The notes beneath the pieces are model-generated. The model worked only from the letters and a program-made list of their open reading frames with translations. It searched no databases and was not told where the DNA came from. The position numbers and the translations under genes are program-made. A DNA stretch of 55,769 nucleotides, from NCBI RefSeq assembly GCF_001895005.1, contig NZ_BCXH01000027.1, positions 1-55,769 of the forward strand. The letters are read 5' to 3'. Shown here piece after piece: positions 17,516-25,631 of the stretch (within the stretch, counting starts at the first letter, position 1; the number at the start of each line of letters is the position of its first letter). This stretch comes from Rhodococcus yunnanensis NBRC 103083. Lineage in GTDB: Bacteria; Actinomycetota; Actinomycetes; Mycobacteriales; Mycobacteriaceae.

Positions 17516-17558
17516 TGCACCGTCTTGTCGCTGGCCGGGTACGGTGCGCTCGTCCGCT
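17516..17558 (-). promoter_or_regulatory. Guanidine-III (ykkC-III) riboswitch
   Basis: On the minus strand the leader of gdx reads CGGACGAG, then CGCACCGUACCCGG, CCAG, CGACAAGACGGUGC. This matches the guanidine-III class almost base for base: ACGAG, CCGUACCCGG and GACAAGACGG are all conserved. The pseudoknot helix GCACCGU:ACGGUGC is complete and differs from the best-known example by a compensated G-C to A-U pair. The 3' strand of the pseudoknot ends 5 nt before GGGAG, the gdx ribosome-binding site. Ligand binding therefore probably controls access to the Shine-Dalgarno. Confidence 0.92.
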
Positions 17559-17570
17559 AGTCATGGAGAC

Positions 17571-17586
17571 TGGTACCAGGGTACCA
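17571..17586. promoter_or_regulatory. Inverted repeat TGGTACC-AG-GGTACCA
   Basis: Perfect 7-bp arms around a 2-bp centre, between the gdx leader and phoP. It could be an operator for either divergent promoter. Function not assigned. Confidence 0.4.
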
Positions 17587-17655
17587 CTTACCGTTCCCAG
17601 GAACCTCACAGCAAGAGTGCAGCAAGCAAGCAGGTGCCCGGTACATGATGTATCG

Positions 17656-18354
17656 GTGAGCGAAACTCCTGAGGCACGCGTATTGGTAGTCGACGACGAG
17701 CCGACCATTCTCGAACTCCTGTCGGTCAGCCTGCGTTTCCAGGGCTTCGAGGTGCAGACGGCGTCGTCCGGGCCCGAAGGCCTCGACAAGGCCAGGACGT
17801 TCCGGCCCGAGGCAGTGATTCTCGATGTCATGATGCCGGGAATGGACGGCTTCGGACTCCTGCGACGACTGCGCGCCGACGGCGTCGATGCACCCGCGTT
17901 GTTCCTCACCGCGCGTGATTCGGTGGAGGACAAGGTCTCCGGCCTGACACTGGGCGCCGACGACTACGTCACCAAGCCGTTCAGTCTCGAGGAAGTCGTG
18001 GCGCGCCTGCGCGTCATCCTGCGTCGATCGGGCAAGACCGAGGACACCGCACCCTCACGAATTTCGTTCGCGGACATCGAACTCGACGACGACACTCACG
18101 AGGTGTGGAAGGCGGGCGAGCCGGTAGCGCTGTCGCCCACCGAGTTCACGCTGCTCCGCTACTTCATGGTCAACGCGGGAACCGTGCTGAGCAAACCACG
18201 GATCCTCGATCATGTCTGGCACTACGATTTCGGCGGTGAGGTCGGCGTCGTGGAATCCTACGTCTCGTATCTCCGTCGGAAGGTCGACACCGGAGACACC
18301 CGGCTCATTCACACCTTGCGGGGTGTCGGTTACGTCATGCGCCAACCACGGTGA
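17656..18354 (+). CDS. phoP: Two-component response regulator PhoP
   Basis: 232-aa OmpR/PhoB-type regulator. The receiver domain (about 8-120) has the acidic pair in VVDDEP, the phospho-acceptor Asp57 in ILDVMMPGMDG, the Thr/Ser switch in FLTARDS and Lys in YVTKPFS. The winged-helix domain (about 135-232) has LSPTEFTLLRYF and VVESYVSYLRRKVDTG. From memory of the mycobacterial protein the sequence is very close to M. tuberculosis PhoP throughout. The GTG at 17656 starts just before the receiver domain; no strong Shine-Dalgarno is visible. Its stop overlaps the kinase GTG (GTGA), so the two are co-translated. Confidence 0.93.
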   Translation: MSETPEARVLVVDDEPTILELLSVSLRFQGFEVQTASSGPEGLDKARTFRPEAVILDVMMPGMDGFGLLRRLRADGVDAPALFLTARDSVEDKVSGLTLGADDYVTKPFSLEEVVARLRVILRRSGKTEDTAPSRISFADIELDDDTHEVWKAGEPVALSPTEFTLLRYFMVNAGTVLSKPRILDHVWHYDFGGEVGVVESYVSYLRRKVDTGDTRLIHTLRGVGYVMRQPR

Positions 18355-19748
18355 AAGCCCTGCCAAGACTTCGGGATGTCCCGCTGCGGTTCACACTCGT
18401 CGCGGCGCTTCTCGTACTGGTCGCTGCCGGACTGCTCGCGTCGGGAGTCGCGGTGACGTCGGCGCTCGAGAGTTCGCTCGTCCAGCGGCTCGATCGAAGC
18501 CTGATCGACGCCTCGCACGGGTGGGCCGAGCCGAAGAACGGGGCACTGCCACCGCCGAACGAGTCGCGGCGACCGCCCACCGACTTCTACGTCAAATCCG
18601 TGAAGGCCTCCGGCGTGGTCAATTTCGAGGAGGACGCGGGTTCGGACGAGCCCGATGTCGACGGCGTCGACGGCTCGCGCCCTGTCACTGTGGGCTCGGT
18701 CGACGGCGGAGACACCCGATGGCGGGTACTGATCGTCACCAACTCCGATGGCACCACCGTCGTCGCGCAGAGTCTGACGCAGACCGAGATCACCGTCGAC
18801 AAGCTGATCGTTCTTCAATTGGTCATCGGTGCACTGGTTCTCGGCGTTCTGGCGATACTCACCTATTTCGTGGTGCGCCGTAGCCTGAGACCGCTGGTTC
18901 AGGTCGAGGAGACGGCCGCAGCCATCGCTGCCGGTGATCTGCACGAGCGAATCCCCGAACGCAGCGAGCGCACCGAAGTGGGAAAACTCTCGGCCGCGTT
19001 GAACGGCATGCTGTCGCAGATTCAACGCGCATTCGCAGCCAGCGAGGCGTCCGAGGAGGCGGCACGGGCGTCGGAGAACAAGATGCGACGGTTCGTCGCC
19101 GACGCCAGCCACGAGCTGCGCACGCCGCTGACGACCATCAGGGGGTTCGCCGAGCTCTATCGTCAGGGCGCGATGACCGACATCACGTTGTTGATGAACC
19201 GAATCGAAGGTGAATCGGCGCGCATGGGCCTGCTGGTCGAAGACCTGCTGATGCTGGCACGCCTCGACGCGCAGCGTCCCCTCGAAGCCAAGTCCGTCGA
19301 TGTGCTCGCCATCGCTGCCGACGCCGTGCACGACGCCAACGCTGTTGCCCCGGAACGTAAAATCTCGCTCGAGGTGCGGCAGGGACCCGGTATACCCGAA
19401 GTGCTCGGCGACGACGCCAGGCTGCGGCAGGTGCTGGGGAACCTGGTGGGCAACGCAATTCGGCACACGCCACCGGACGCATCCATCGTGATCTGCGTCG
19501 GAACCACCGACACGTCGGTGTTGCTGGAGGTTCGAGACACCGGCCCCGGGTTGTCGGCGGAGGAATCCGAGCACGTCTTCGAACGTTTCTACCGCGCGGA
19601 TTCCTCGCGTACCCGCGAAAGCGGCGGCAGCGGACTCGGGCTGTCGATCGTCGCCGCGTTGGTCGCCGCGCACGGCGGCTCGGTCACGGTCGACAGCGTC
19701 CCCGGCGAAGGTGCGACCTTCAGGGTCGAACTCCCGCGGAACCTCTAG
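18351..19748 (+). CDS. phoR: Sensor histidine kinase PhoR
   Basis: 465-aa membrane histidine kinase, partner of the preceding regulator. Order: TM1 about 14-36, an extracytoplasmic acidic sensor loop (about 40-150), TM2 about 152-174, HAMP, H-box DASHELRTPL with phospho-acceptor His254, then N-, G1- and G2-boxes (LVGNAIRHTPP, VRDTGPGLS, GGSGLGLSIVAALV). The GTG start overlaps the phoP stop. In mycobacteria PhoPR controls lipid, acid-stress and virulence genes; the regulon here is unknown. The 3' end overlaps the convergent MFS gene by 29 bp. Confidence 0.92.
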   Translation: MKALPRLRDVPLRFTLVAALLVLVAAGLLASGVAVTSALESSLVQRLDRSLIDASHGWAEPKNGALPPPNESRRPPTDFYVKSVKASGVVNFEEDAGSDEPDVDGVDGSRPVTVGSVDGGDTRWRVLIVTNSDGTTVVAQSLTQTEITVDKLIVLQLVIGALVLGVLAILTYFVVRRSLRPLVQVEETAAAIAAGDLHERIPERSERTEVGKLSAALNGMLSQIQRAFAASEASEEAARASENKMRRFVADASHELRTPLTTIRGFAELYRQGAMTDITLLMNRIEGESARMGLLVEDLLMLARLDAQRPLEAKSVDVLAIAADAVHDANAVAPERKISLEVRQGPGIPEVLGDDARLRQVLGNLVGNAIRHTPPDASIVICVGTTDTSVLLEVRDTGPGLSAEESEHVFERFYRADSSRTRESGGSGLGLSIVAALVAAHGGSVTVDSVPGEGATFRVELPRNL

Positions 19749-21117
19749 CGGTTCGAGTGCGGCAGGCGAGGACCACAAGAGCCCCGACGACCGATACTGC
19801 CGCAGTGAACAGGACCGCGGTGTTCCAGCCGGCGACAAGAGCGGCGTCCGTCGGGCTTCCGGTCGGGATCGCGACGACGGCCACCACCGTCACTCCGATC
19901 GCGGAGCCGACGTAGCGCGCTGTGTTGTTGGCGCCGCTGCCCATGCCGGCTCGGCCTGCGGGGACGCTCGCGACGGCCTCTCGGCCCAATGCGGCGTTGA
20001 GAACCCCGCTGGCGATTCCGGCGACCAGAAGGCCGGGCACCAATCTGACCCACGTCGACGTCTCGGACAGACCCAGCAGGCCCAGCTGCCCGACAGCGAC
20101 GCCGATCAGCCCGACGGCCAACTGCACGCTGCCCGTCATCTGTGCGGGGATGTGCCGCGCGAGAAGCGCCGTGACGACCGAACTGCCGGACCAGACGAAC
20201 AACAGCACGGCAGCGCCCAGGGCATCGATGCCGAAGGCGTTGCCCAGAAACCCCGACATGAACGACATCAGTGCGATGATGCCCGCGCCTGCGGCCAATG
20301 CCGCTGTGGTCGCTGCGACGAACGCGGGTTGGGTGAGCAGACGCAGATCGAGCATTGCCGAGCGAGTGCGCAGTTCGGTGACGCCGAACGCCACCAGCAG
20401 CAGTGCCGACACGGCGAACAGGGTGATCGGAACCGGCTGCACCCACCCTTGCCTGCCTTCCACGAGTGCGGCGAGCAGTGCGCTGACGCCGGTCGCCAAC
20501 AGCAGTGCGCCCAGCGGATCGAGACCGCGTGGGGTCTCGATCCGCGATTCCTCGACGCGTCGGTGCGCAACTGCGGCCAACACCACCGTGGCCACGGCCA
20601 TGAGCCAGTAGGCATCGCGCCACGTCGCGATCCGGTCGAGACCTGCGGCGACCAGCGGGCCGAGTGCGATTCCGGCGCCGACGCTCGCACCCCAGATGCC
20701 GCTGGCCCTGGCTCGGGACGGACCGGCGGGGTGGGTGTGCGCGATGATGCCGAGGCTCGACGCGACAACCGCGGCACCGCCGAGTCCCTGCACGACGCGG
20801 GCCAGTACGAACACCAGTGTGTTCGGAGAGACGGCACACGCAACCGATCCGAGCGCCAGAATCACGGCGCCGACGACGAAGGTGCGTCGCCTGCCGAAGT
20901 CGTCGGCGATGGTTCCTGTGGTCAGCAACGCGGCGGCGAGGCCGATGCTCATCGAGCTGAGAATCCATGTCTTACCGGCGGCGTCACTGCCGAGCGTTGC
21001 AGCCGTGGGGTTGATCGTGGCCAACGGTGCCGTGAACGCGACGAGCGTCAGGAGCGTGCCGAGCGCTGCGATCGTCAGCGCCCGTCGCTGAGCAAGCGCG
21101 GGTTCGGTGATGGTCAT
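19720..21117 (-). CDS. MFS multidrug exporter (DHA2-like)
   Basis: 465-aa transporter with about 14 hydrophobic segments, as in the drug:H+ antiporter-2 group. Motif A-like loop GTIADDFGRRRTF, the motif C-like stretch GIWGASVGAGIALGPLV, and RVVQGLGGAAVVASSLG are visible. The ATG at 21117 follows AAGGG on the minus strand; in-frame codons further upstream lie across the operator and are ignored. Divergent from an HxlR regulator 79 bp away with GTTCGGT inverted repeats between them, so it is likely induced by an effector of that regulator. Substrate unknown. Confidence 0.88.
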   Translation of the reverse strand: MTITEPALAQRRALTIAALGTLLTLVAFTAPLATINPTAATLGSDAAGKTWILSSMSIGLAAALLTTGTIADDFGRRRTFVVGAVILALGSVACAVSPNTLVFVLARVVQGLGGAAVVASSLGIIAHTHPAGPSRARASGIWGASVGAGIALGPLVAAGLDRIATWRDAYWLMAVATVVLAAVAHRRVEESRIETPRGLDPLGALLLATGVSALLAALVEGRQGWVQPVPITLFAVSALLLVAFGVTELRTRSAMLDLRLLTQPAFVAATTAALAAGAGIIALMSFMSGFLGNAFGIDALGAAVLLFVWSGSSVVTALLARHIPAQMTGSVQLAVGLIGVAVGQLGLLGLSETSTWVRLVPGLLVAGIASGVLNAALGREAVASVPAGRAGMGSGANNTARYVGSAIGVTVVAVVAIPTGSPTDAALVAGWNTAVLFTAAVSVVGALVVLACRTRTARGSAGVRP

Positions 21118-21129
21118 GGGAGCCCTTCG

Positions 21130-21144
21130 GTTCGGTGACCGAAC
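21130..21144. promoter_or_regulatory. Candidate HxlR operator GTTCGGT-G-ACCGAAC
   Basis: Perfect 7-bp arms around one central base, 13 bp upstream of the MFS start. A second, spaced pair (GGTTCGGTC at 21161-21169 and GACCGTTC at 21174-21181) lies nearer the HxlR start. This is consistent with one regulator acting on both divergent genes. Confidence 0.6.
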
Positions 21145-21196
21145 TGTAACGCCCCGAATTGGTTCGGTCAACAGACCGTTCGGGTAGGGTGTGGAC

Positions 21197-21712
21197 ATGG
21201 CACTGGGTGTGGATTACGCGGCGCAGGACTGCTCGCTCGCGCGTGCGCTCGAACTGATCGGCGAGCGGTGGACCCTGCTCATCATCCGCGACTCGCTGTT
21301 CGGCGTTCGTCGATTCTCCGACTTCCATGCCCACCTGGAGATGTCCAAGGCAGTTCTGACGCAGCGATTGTCGAGCCTGGTCGACGAGGGTCTCCTGCAC
21401 CGTGAGCCACGGGGAGGCCGCGACGAGTACGTGCCGACGGATGCGCTGATCGAGCTCTGGCCCGCGATCTTCGCGCTGAGCACGTGGGGCGGCAGACACG
21501 CTCCGGCACCGGGTGGGCCGCGTCGAGAATTCCTGCACGAGAAGTGCGGAACCCTGCTGACCGTGGGCGGCATGTGCGCCGAGTGTGGTTATGCGCCCAC
21601 GGCGCACGACGTGCTGATGCGACCCGGGCCGGGAATCGGCGAGACAGTGCGTCCGAATCTGGTGTCGAAGGCACTGCGCTCGCCGCGGCGGCTGCTGGAG
21701 CCGATCAGGTAG
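21197..21712 (+). CDS. HxlR-family transcriptional regulator with C-terminal zinc-ribbon-like motif
   Basis: 171 aa. The winged helix typical of HxlR proteins runs from CSLARALELIGERWTLLIIRD through SKAVLTQRLSSLVDEGLL to REPRGGRDEYVPT. The C-terminal extension has a CxxCG-type pair (EKCGTLLTVGGMCAECG), probably binding a metal. The ATG at 21197 was chosen over GTG 21191 because AGGG is 7 bp upstream. It probably regulates the divergent MFS exporter. The stop lies inside the convergent HIT gene (8-bp overlap). Confidence 0.88.
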   Translation: MALGVDYAAQDCSLARALELIGERWTLLIIRDSLFGVRRFSDFHAHLEMSKAVLTQRLSSLVDEGLLHREPRGGRDEYVPTDALIELWPAIFALSTWGGRHAPAPGGPRREFLHEKCGTLLTVGGMCAECGYAPTAHDVLMRPGPGIGETVRPNLVSKALRSPRRLLEPIR

Positions 21713-22130
21713 GAACGTTCGCGCCGTAACCCAGTTCGGTCAGCGCGGCCTTGATCTTCGACGCCGCCTCGTCCTGAGACTCCGGCGACGGGCTCGGATT
21801 GGCGCCGGAGATGTCGAAGTTGCCCATCTCGTACGCCGGGAACACGTGTAGGTGCAGGTGCGGCACTTCCAGGCCCGCGATCAGGAAGCCGGCGCGTGGT
21901 GCGTCGAAACCTTTGATCACAGCCTGGCCGACCTTCTGTGCCACCGACGTCAGCTGCGCGAAAACCGCGCCGTCGACGTCCTGCCACTGGTCGATCTCCT
22001 CGCGCGGAACGATCAGCGTGTGGCCCTGGGTGACCGGCGCGATGGTCAGAAATGCCACGACGTCGTCGTCCTCCCACACGAATCGTCCCGGGATGTCGCC
22101 GCTGATGATCTTGCTGAACACGGATGCCAT
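21705..22130 (-). CDS. HIT-family nucleotide hydrolase/transferase
   Basis: 141-aa histidine-triad protein. The HIT motif HLHLHVF (His91, His93, His95) is preceded by the usual GHTLIVPREE strand. HINT-like members hydrolyse nucleoside phosphoramidates or AMP conjugates; the physiological substrate is unknown. The start at 22130 gives the family-typical MASVFSKIISGDIPG; longer in-frame sequence upstream has no family similarity. A second HIT protein lies at 34810-35229. Confidence 0.9.
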   Translation of the reverse strand: MASVFSKIISGDIPGRFVWEDDDVVAFLTIAPVTQGHTLIVPREEIDQWQDVDGAVFAQLTSVAQKVGQAVIKGFDAPRAGFLIAGLEVPHLHLHVFPAYEMGNFDISGANPSPSPESQDEAASKIKAALTELGYGANVPT

Positions 22131-22220
22131 CGCCCCAGAATAGGCCCCACGAGAGGGCCCCCAGGAAACTGCCAGCTCGGATGCAGGGTGGTCGCAGGGG
22201 AGGGGTCGAATCTCGAACAC

Positions 22221-23462
22221 ATGACATCGAACTCGCTACTACGAGCAGACGGCCGTGAGCCCGGCTCGGGGCAGGGCAACAGCGCGACGGCCACGCTCGA
22301 GGTGGTCATTCCCGTCTACAACGAGGAGGCGGATCTCGAACAGTGCATCCGGCGCCTGCATGCGCACCTCGACGAGAACATCCCTTTCCGGGCGCAGATC
22401 ACCATCGCCGACAACGCCAGCACCGACGGCACACTGGCCGTCGCGCATCGTCTGGCCGACGAGATCGACGGTGTGCGAGTTCACCACCTGGAGGAGAAGG
22501 GCCGAGGACGCGCACTCAAAGCGGTGTGGCTCGCCTCCGATGCCGACGTCGTCGCGTACATGGACGTCGACCTCTCCACGGACCTGAATGCGCTGATGCC
22601 GCTGATCGCCCCGCTGTTGTCGGGACACTCCGATCTCGCGATCGGCTCGCGCCTCAACCGTGCATCCCGTGTCGTGCGCGGAGCCAAGCGTGAATTCATC
22701 TCGCGCAGTTACAATCTGATTCTGCGTACCTCGCTGCGCGCGAAATTCTCCGACGCCCAGTGCGGCTTCAAAGCAATGCGCACCGACGTTGCCCGTCAAC
22801 TTCTTCCGCTCGTACAGGACACCGGATGGTTCTTCGACACCGAACTCCTCGTCATCGCCGAGAAAGTCGGGCTTCGTATCCACGAGGTCCCCGTCGACTG
22901 GGTCGACGACCCTGACAGCAGCGTCAACATCGTCGACACCGCAGTGAAGGACCTACAGGGGTGCTGGCGCGTCGGTCGCGCGCTCGCCACCGGCGCGCTG
23001 CCGGTAGCGGCTCTCCGTAAGAGCCTCGGACGGGAGCCGCTCGTGGCCGGAGTGCCGCACGGAATGGTCGGACAGATGATGCGATTCGGCATCATCGGAG
23101 TCGCGAGCACACTGGCCTACGCTCTGCTGTATCTGATCGCGCATCCCCTGATCGGTGCGCAGGCAGCCAACTTCATGGGTCTGCTCATCACCGCAGTGCT
23201 GAACACGGCGGCGAACCGCGCGTTCACCTTCGGTGTGCGAGGGTCCGAGGGCGCAGGCAAGCATCAGATGCAAGGGCTCGTGGTCTTCGGAGTTGCGCTT
23301 GCGCTCACCAGTGGATCGCTCGCCATTCTGCATGCCGCGGCGCCCGATGTGTCCCGGCACGTCGAACTCGCCGTGCTCGTGGTCGCGAACCTCGTGGCCA
23401 CGGTCTGCCGATTCGTCGCCCTTCGCTGGGTGTTTCGTAGCACCGAGGACGTGCAGCAGTGA
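22221..23462 (+). CDS. Glycosyltransferase family 2 (DPM-like) fused to GtrA domain
   Basis: 413 aa. Residues about 25-240 form a GT-A fold like dolichol/polyprenyl-phosphate mannose synthase: VVIPVYNEEADLEQC, IADNASTDGT, and the metal-binding YMDVDLST (Asp115/Asp117). Residues about 275-405 form a GtrA-like four-helix membrane domain. It should charge polyprenyl phosphate with a sugar and anchor or flip the product. The ATG at 22221 matches the domain start. Its stop overlaps the next GTG (GTGA), pairing it with a GT39-type transferase that would use the lipid-linked sugar outside the membrane. Confidence 0.88.
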   Translation: MTSNSLLRADGREPGSGQGNSATATLEVVIPVYNEEADLEQCIRRLHAHLDENIPFRAQITIADNASTDGTLAVAHRLADEIDGVRVHHLEEKGRGRALKAVWLASDADVVAYMDVDLSTDLNALMPLIAPLLSGHSDLAIGSRLNRASRVVRGAKREFISRSYNLILRTSLRAKFSDAQCGFKAMRTDVARQLLPLVQDTGWFFDTELLVIAEKVGLRIHEVPVDWVDDPDSSVNIVDTAVKDLQGCWRVGRALATGALPVAALRKSLGREPLVAGVPHGMVGQMMRFGIIGVASTLAYALLYLIAHPLIGAQAANFMGLLITAVLNTAANRAFTFGVRGSEGAGKHQMQGLVVFGVALALTSGSLAILHAAAPDVSRHVELAVLVVANLVATVCRFVALRWVFRSTEDVQQ

Positions 23463-25453
23463 CGACATTGATGGAACGTCCCGTCGACGCACCGATCGAG
23501 AAGACCAGCACGCGGTGGGAATGGATCGGGCTCGCTGCACTTCTGATCGGCACCGCCGTCGCCTACATCTGGGGCGTCGGCGCCTCCGGATGGGCCAACT
23601 CGTTCTATTCCGCTGCAGTGCAAGCCGGTTCGGTGTCCTGGAAGGCATTCTTCTTCGGCTCGTCGGATGCCGCCAACTCGATCACGGTGGACAAGCCCCC
23701 GATGTCGCTGTGGCTGATGTCGCTGTCGGTGCGGATATTCGGGCTCAGCTCATGGGCGATGCTGATACCGCAGGCACTGCTCGGCGTCGGGTCCGTCGCG
23801 TTGCTGTGGGCGACGATCAGGCGTCAATTCGGTTCGGCAGCAGGGCTCCTCGCCGGGCTCGCGTTGGCCGTCACTCCCGTCGCGGCACTGATGTTCCGCT
23901 TCAACAACCCCGATGCGCTCCTCGTGCTGCTGATGATCGCGGCCGTCTGGGCCTCGATGCGCGCGGTCGAGGACGGCCGCACGCGCTGGCTGGTACTCAC
24001 CGGAGTGTTCGTCGGCTTCGGGTTCCTGACCAAGCAGCTGCAGGTCATGCTCGTCATTCCGCCGATCGCGCTGATGTACCTGTATGCCGGCCCGCCGAAG
24101 TTCGTCAAGCGGTTCCTTCAACTGATCGCCGCACTCGGCGCGGCGATCGTCTCCGCCGGCTGGTGGCTGGTGGTCGTCGAACTCTGGCCTGCGTCGTCGC
24201 GGCCGTGGATCGGTGGCTCGCAGAACAACTCCATTCTGGAACTCACACTCGGCTACAACGGGCTCGGTCGACTCAGCGGCGACGAGACCGGAAGCGTCAC
24301 CCCGGGCGGTGCAGGTGCAGGTGCAGGTGCGGGTGCAGGCGGCGCAGGCGGCGGCATGTGGGGAGAAACCGGCATCACCCGCATGTTCGACTCGTCCCAG
24401 GGCGGCCAGATCGCCTGGCTGATTCCGTCGGCGCTGATTCTTCTCGTGCTCGGAACGGTACTCCGCGGCCGGGCGCGCCGTACCGATCCGCAGCGAGCCG
24501 CACTCGGCGTGTGGGGACTGTGGCTGCTGGTCACCGGCCTGACATTCAGCTTCATGGCAGGCATCTTCCACTCCTACTACACGGTGGCCTTGGCGCCGGC
24601 GATCGCTGCACTGGTCGGCGCGGGAAGCGTCCTGGCGTGGCGTCACCGCGACCGATTCCCAGTCCGGATCGCCCTGGCGGTCGCAACCCTTGCCGCAACG
24701 GCGATGGCGTGGATTCTGTTGGGCCGCAGCGCCGACTTCGTGCCGTGGCTCCGCTGGGCGATCCTGGTTGTCGGCGTGATCGGCGCAGTGCTTCTGCTGG
24801 TGCCTGCGATGACTCGTGGAAAGCTCGCTGCCGCGTCGATTCTCGCCGTGATGTTCGCAGGCCTCGCCGGGCCGACCGCATACGCGGTGAACACCATCGA
24901 CACCCCGCACACCGGATCCATCGTGACGGCAGGCCCGTCGACCGGAATGGGCGGATTCGGCGGCGGCCGCGGTGGCATGCCCGGTGGCATGCGGGACGGC
25001 GCCGGTCAGATGCCGGCTTCCGACGGCCGCGCAGGTGGTCAGGGTGGCACGCGCGGTACAGACGGAATGGGCGGCACGGACGGTATGGGCGGCGCAGCGG
25101 GCGGGTTGCTCAGTGGCAGCACCCCGACCGCGGAGATCACCTCGCTGCTCGACGCCGACGCCGAGTCCTACACGTGGGTGGCCGCGGCAATCGGATCGAA
25201 CAGTGCATCGGGCTACCAGCTCGCCACCGAGGAGCCGGTCATGGCCATCGGCGGATTCAACGGTACCGATCCGTCACCGACGTTGGAGGAGTTCCAGGAG
25301 TACGTCGAGCAGGGCCGGATCCACTACTTCATCGCGAGCGGAGGAATGGGCGGTAGCAATTCAGGCACCTCGGCCGAGATCTCGGAATGGGTCACCGCGA
25401 ACTACGCCGCCACCACGGTCGACGGCGTCACACTGTACGACCTCACCGGGTAA
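23459..25453 (+). CDS. GT39/PMT-2-like (ArnT-type) polyprenyl-phosphate-sugar glycosyltransferase
   Basis: 664-aa integral membrane GT-C enzyme. The first extracytoplasmic loop has GWANSFYSAAVQAGSVSWKAFFFGSS and ITVDKPPMSLWLM, the signature of bacterial PMT_2/ArnT-like proteins, followed by about 11-13 membrane helices. Two low-complexity segments stand out: a Gly/Ala tract (GGAGAGAGAGAGGAGGG, about 24305-24357) in a loop and a Gly/Met-rich stretch before the soluble C-terminal domain (about 24945-25110). It is coupled to the GT2-GtrA gene and probably transfers the sugar from polyprenyl phosphate to a cell-wall or protein acceptor. Acceptor unknown. The GTG start overlaps the previous stop. 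Confidence 0.88.
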   Translation: MTTLMERPVDAPIEKTSTRWEWIGLAALLIGTAVAYIWGVGASGWANSFYSAAVQAGSVSWKAFFFGSSDAANSITVDKPPMSLWLMSLSVRIFGLSSWAMLIPQALLGVGSVALLWATIRRQFGSAAGLLAGLALAVTPVAALMFRFNNPDALLVLLMIAAVWASMRAVEDGRTRWLVLTGVFVGFGFLTKQLQVMLVIPPIALMYLYAGPPKFVKRFLQLIAALGAAIVSAGWWLVVVELWPASSRPWIGGSQNNSILELTLGYNGLGRLSGDETGSVTPGGAGAGAGAGAGGAGGGMWGETGITRMFDSSQGGQIAWLIPSALILLVLGTVLRGRARRTDPQRAALGVWGLWLLVTGLTFSFMAGIFHSYYTVALAPAIAALVGAGSVLAWRHRDRFPVRIALAVATLAATAMAWILLGRSADFVPWLRWAILVVGVIGAVLLLVPAMTRGKLAAASILAVMFAGLAGPTAYAVNTIDTPHTGSIVTAGPSTGMGGFGGGRGGMPGGMRDGAGQMPASDGRAGGQGGTRGTDGMGGTDGMGGAAGGLLSGSTPTAEITSLLDADAESYTWVAAAIGSNSASGYQLATEEPVMAIGGFNGTDPSPTLEEFQEYVEQGRIHYFIASGGMGGSNSGTSAEISEWVTANYAATTVDGVTLYDLTG

Positions 25454-25613
25454 CCGATCGGGAATCGGCGCTCTCGTTGACCAGAGTTGCTATGCGGGAG
25501 AAGGTTTCGGCTTCCACCATCTCCTGCTCGGTCAACGAGACGCCGTACCTCCTCTCGGGCGCCGCGGCAAAGCTGACCAGGGCCCCGGTATCCCGTTGCC
25601 GAGACCACCAGCC
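25443..25613 (-). pseudogene. Decayed acyl-carrier-protein-like remnant
   Basis: On the minus strand one frame encodes a segment reading DTGALVSFAAAPERRYGVSL then TEQEMVEAETFSRIATLVNE before a TGA. This is the pattern of helices II-III of an acyl carrier protein (DSL...ALEERYGVSL...AETF..I..LV). No start codon or N-terminal half is present, a stop lies at 25614-25616, and the phosphopantetheine serine region is disrupted. It fills most of the 178-bp gap between the GT39 gene and the HxlR gene and overlaps the GT39 stop. Recognition rests on pattern only. Confidence 0.5.
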
Positions 25614-25631
25614 TTACCGATCGAAAGAGTC

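Noticed and set aside
19711..21138. A 475-codon plus-strand frame opposite the MFS exporter
   Set aside because: Asp/Arg/Gly/Gln-rich antisense translation without hydrophobic segments or motifs; the minus-strand transporter is real.
24305..24357. Short repeats that could suggest a CRISPR or VNTR array
   Set aside because: Simple GGTGCA codon repeats encoding Gly-Ala in the GT39 protein; no spacers.
23233..25356. A 707-codon plus-strand frame overlapping the glycosyltransferase genes
   Set aside because: Arg-rich, domainless shadow frame of the GT39 gene, which has clear motifs and a GTGA-coupled start.
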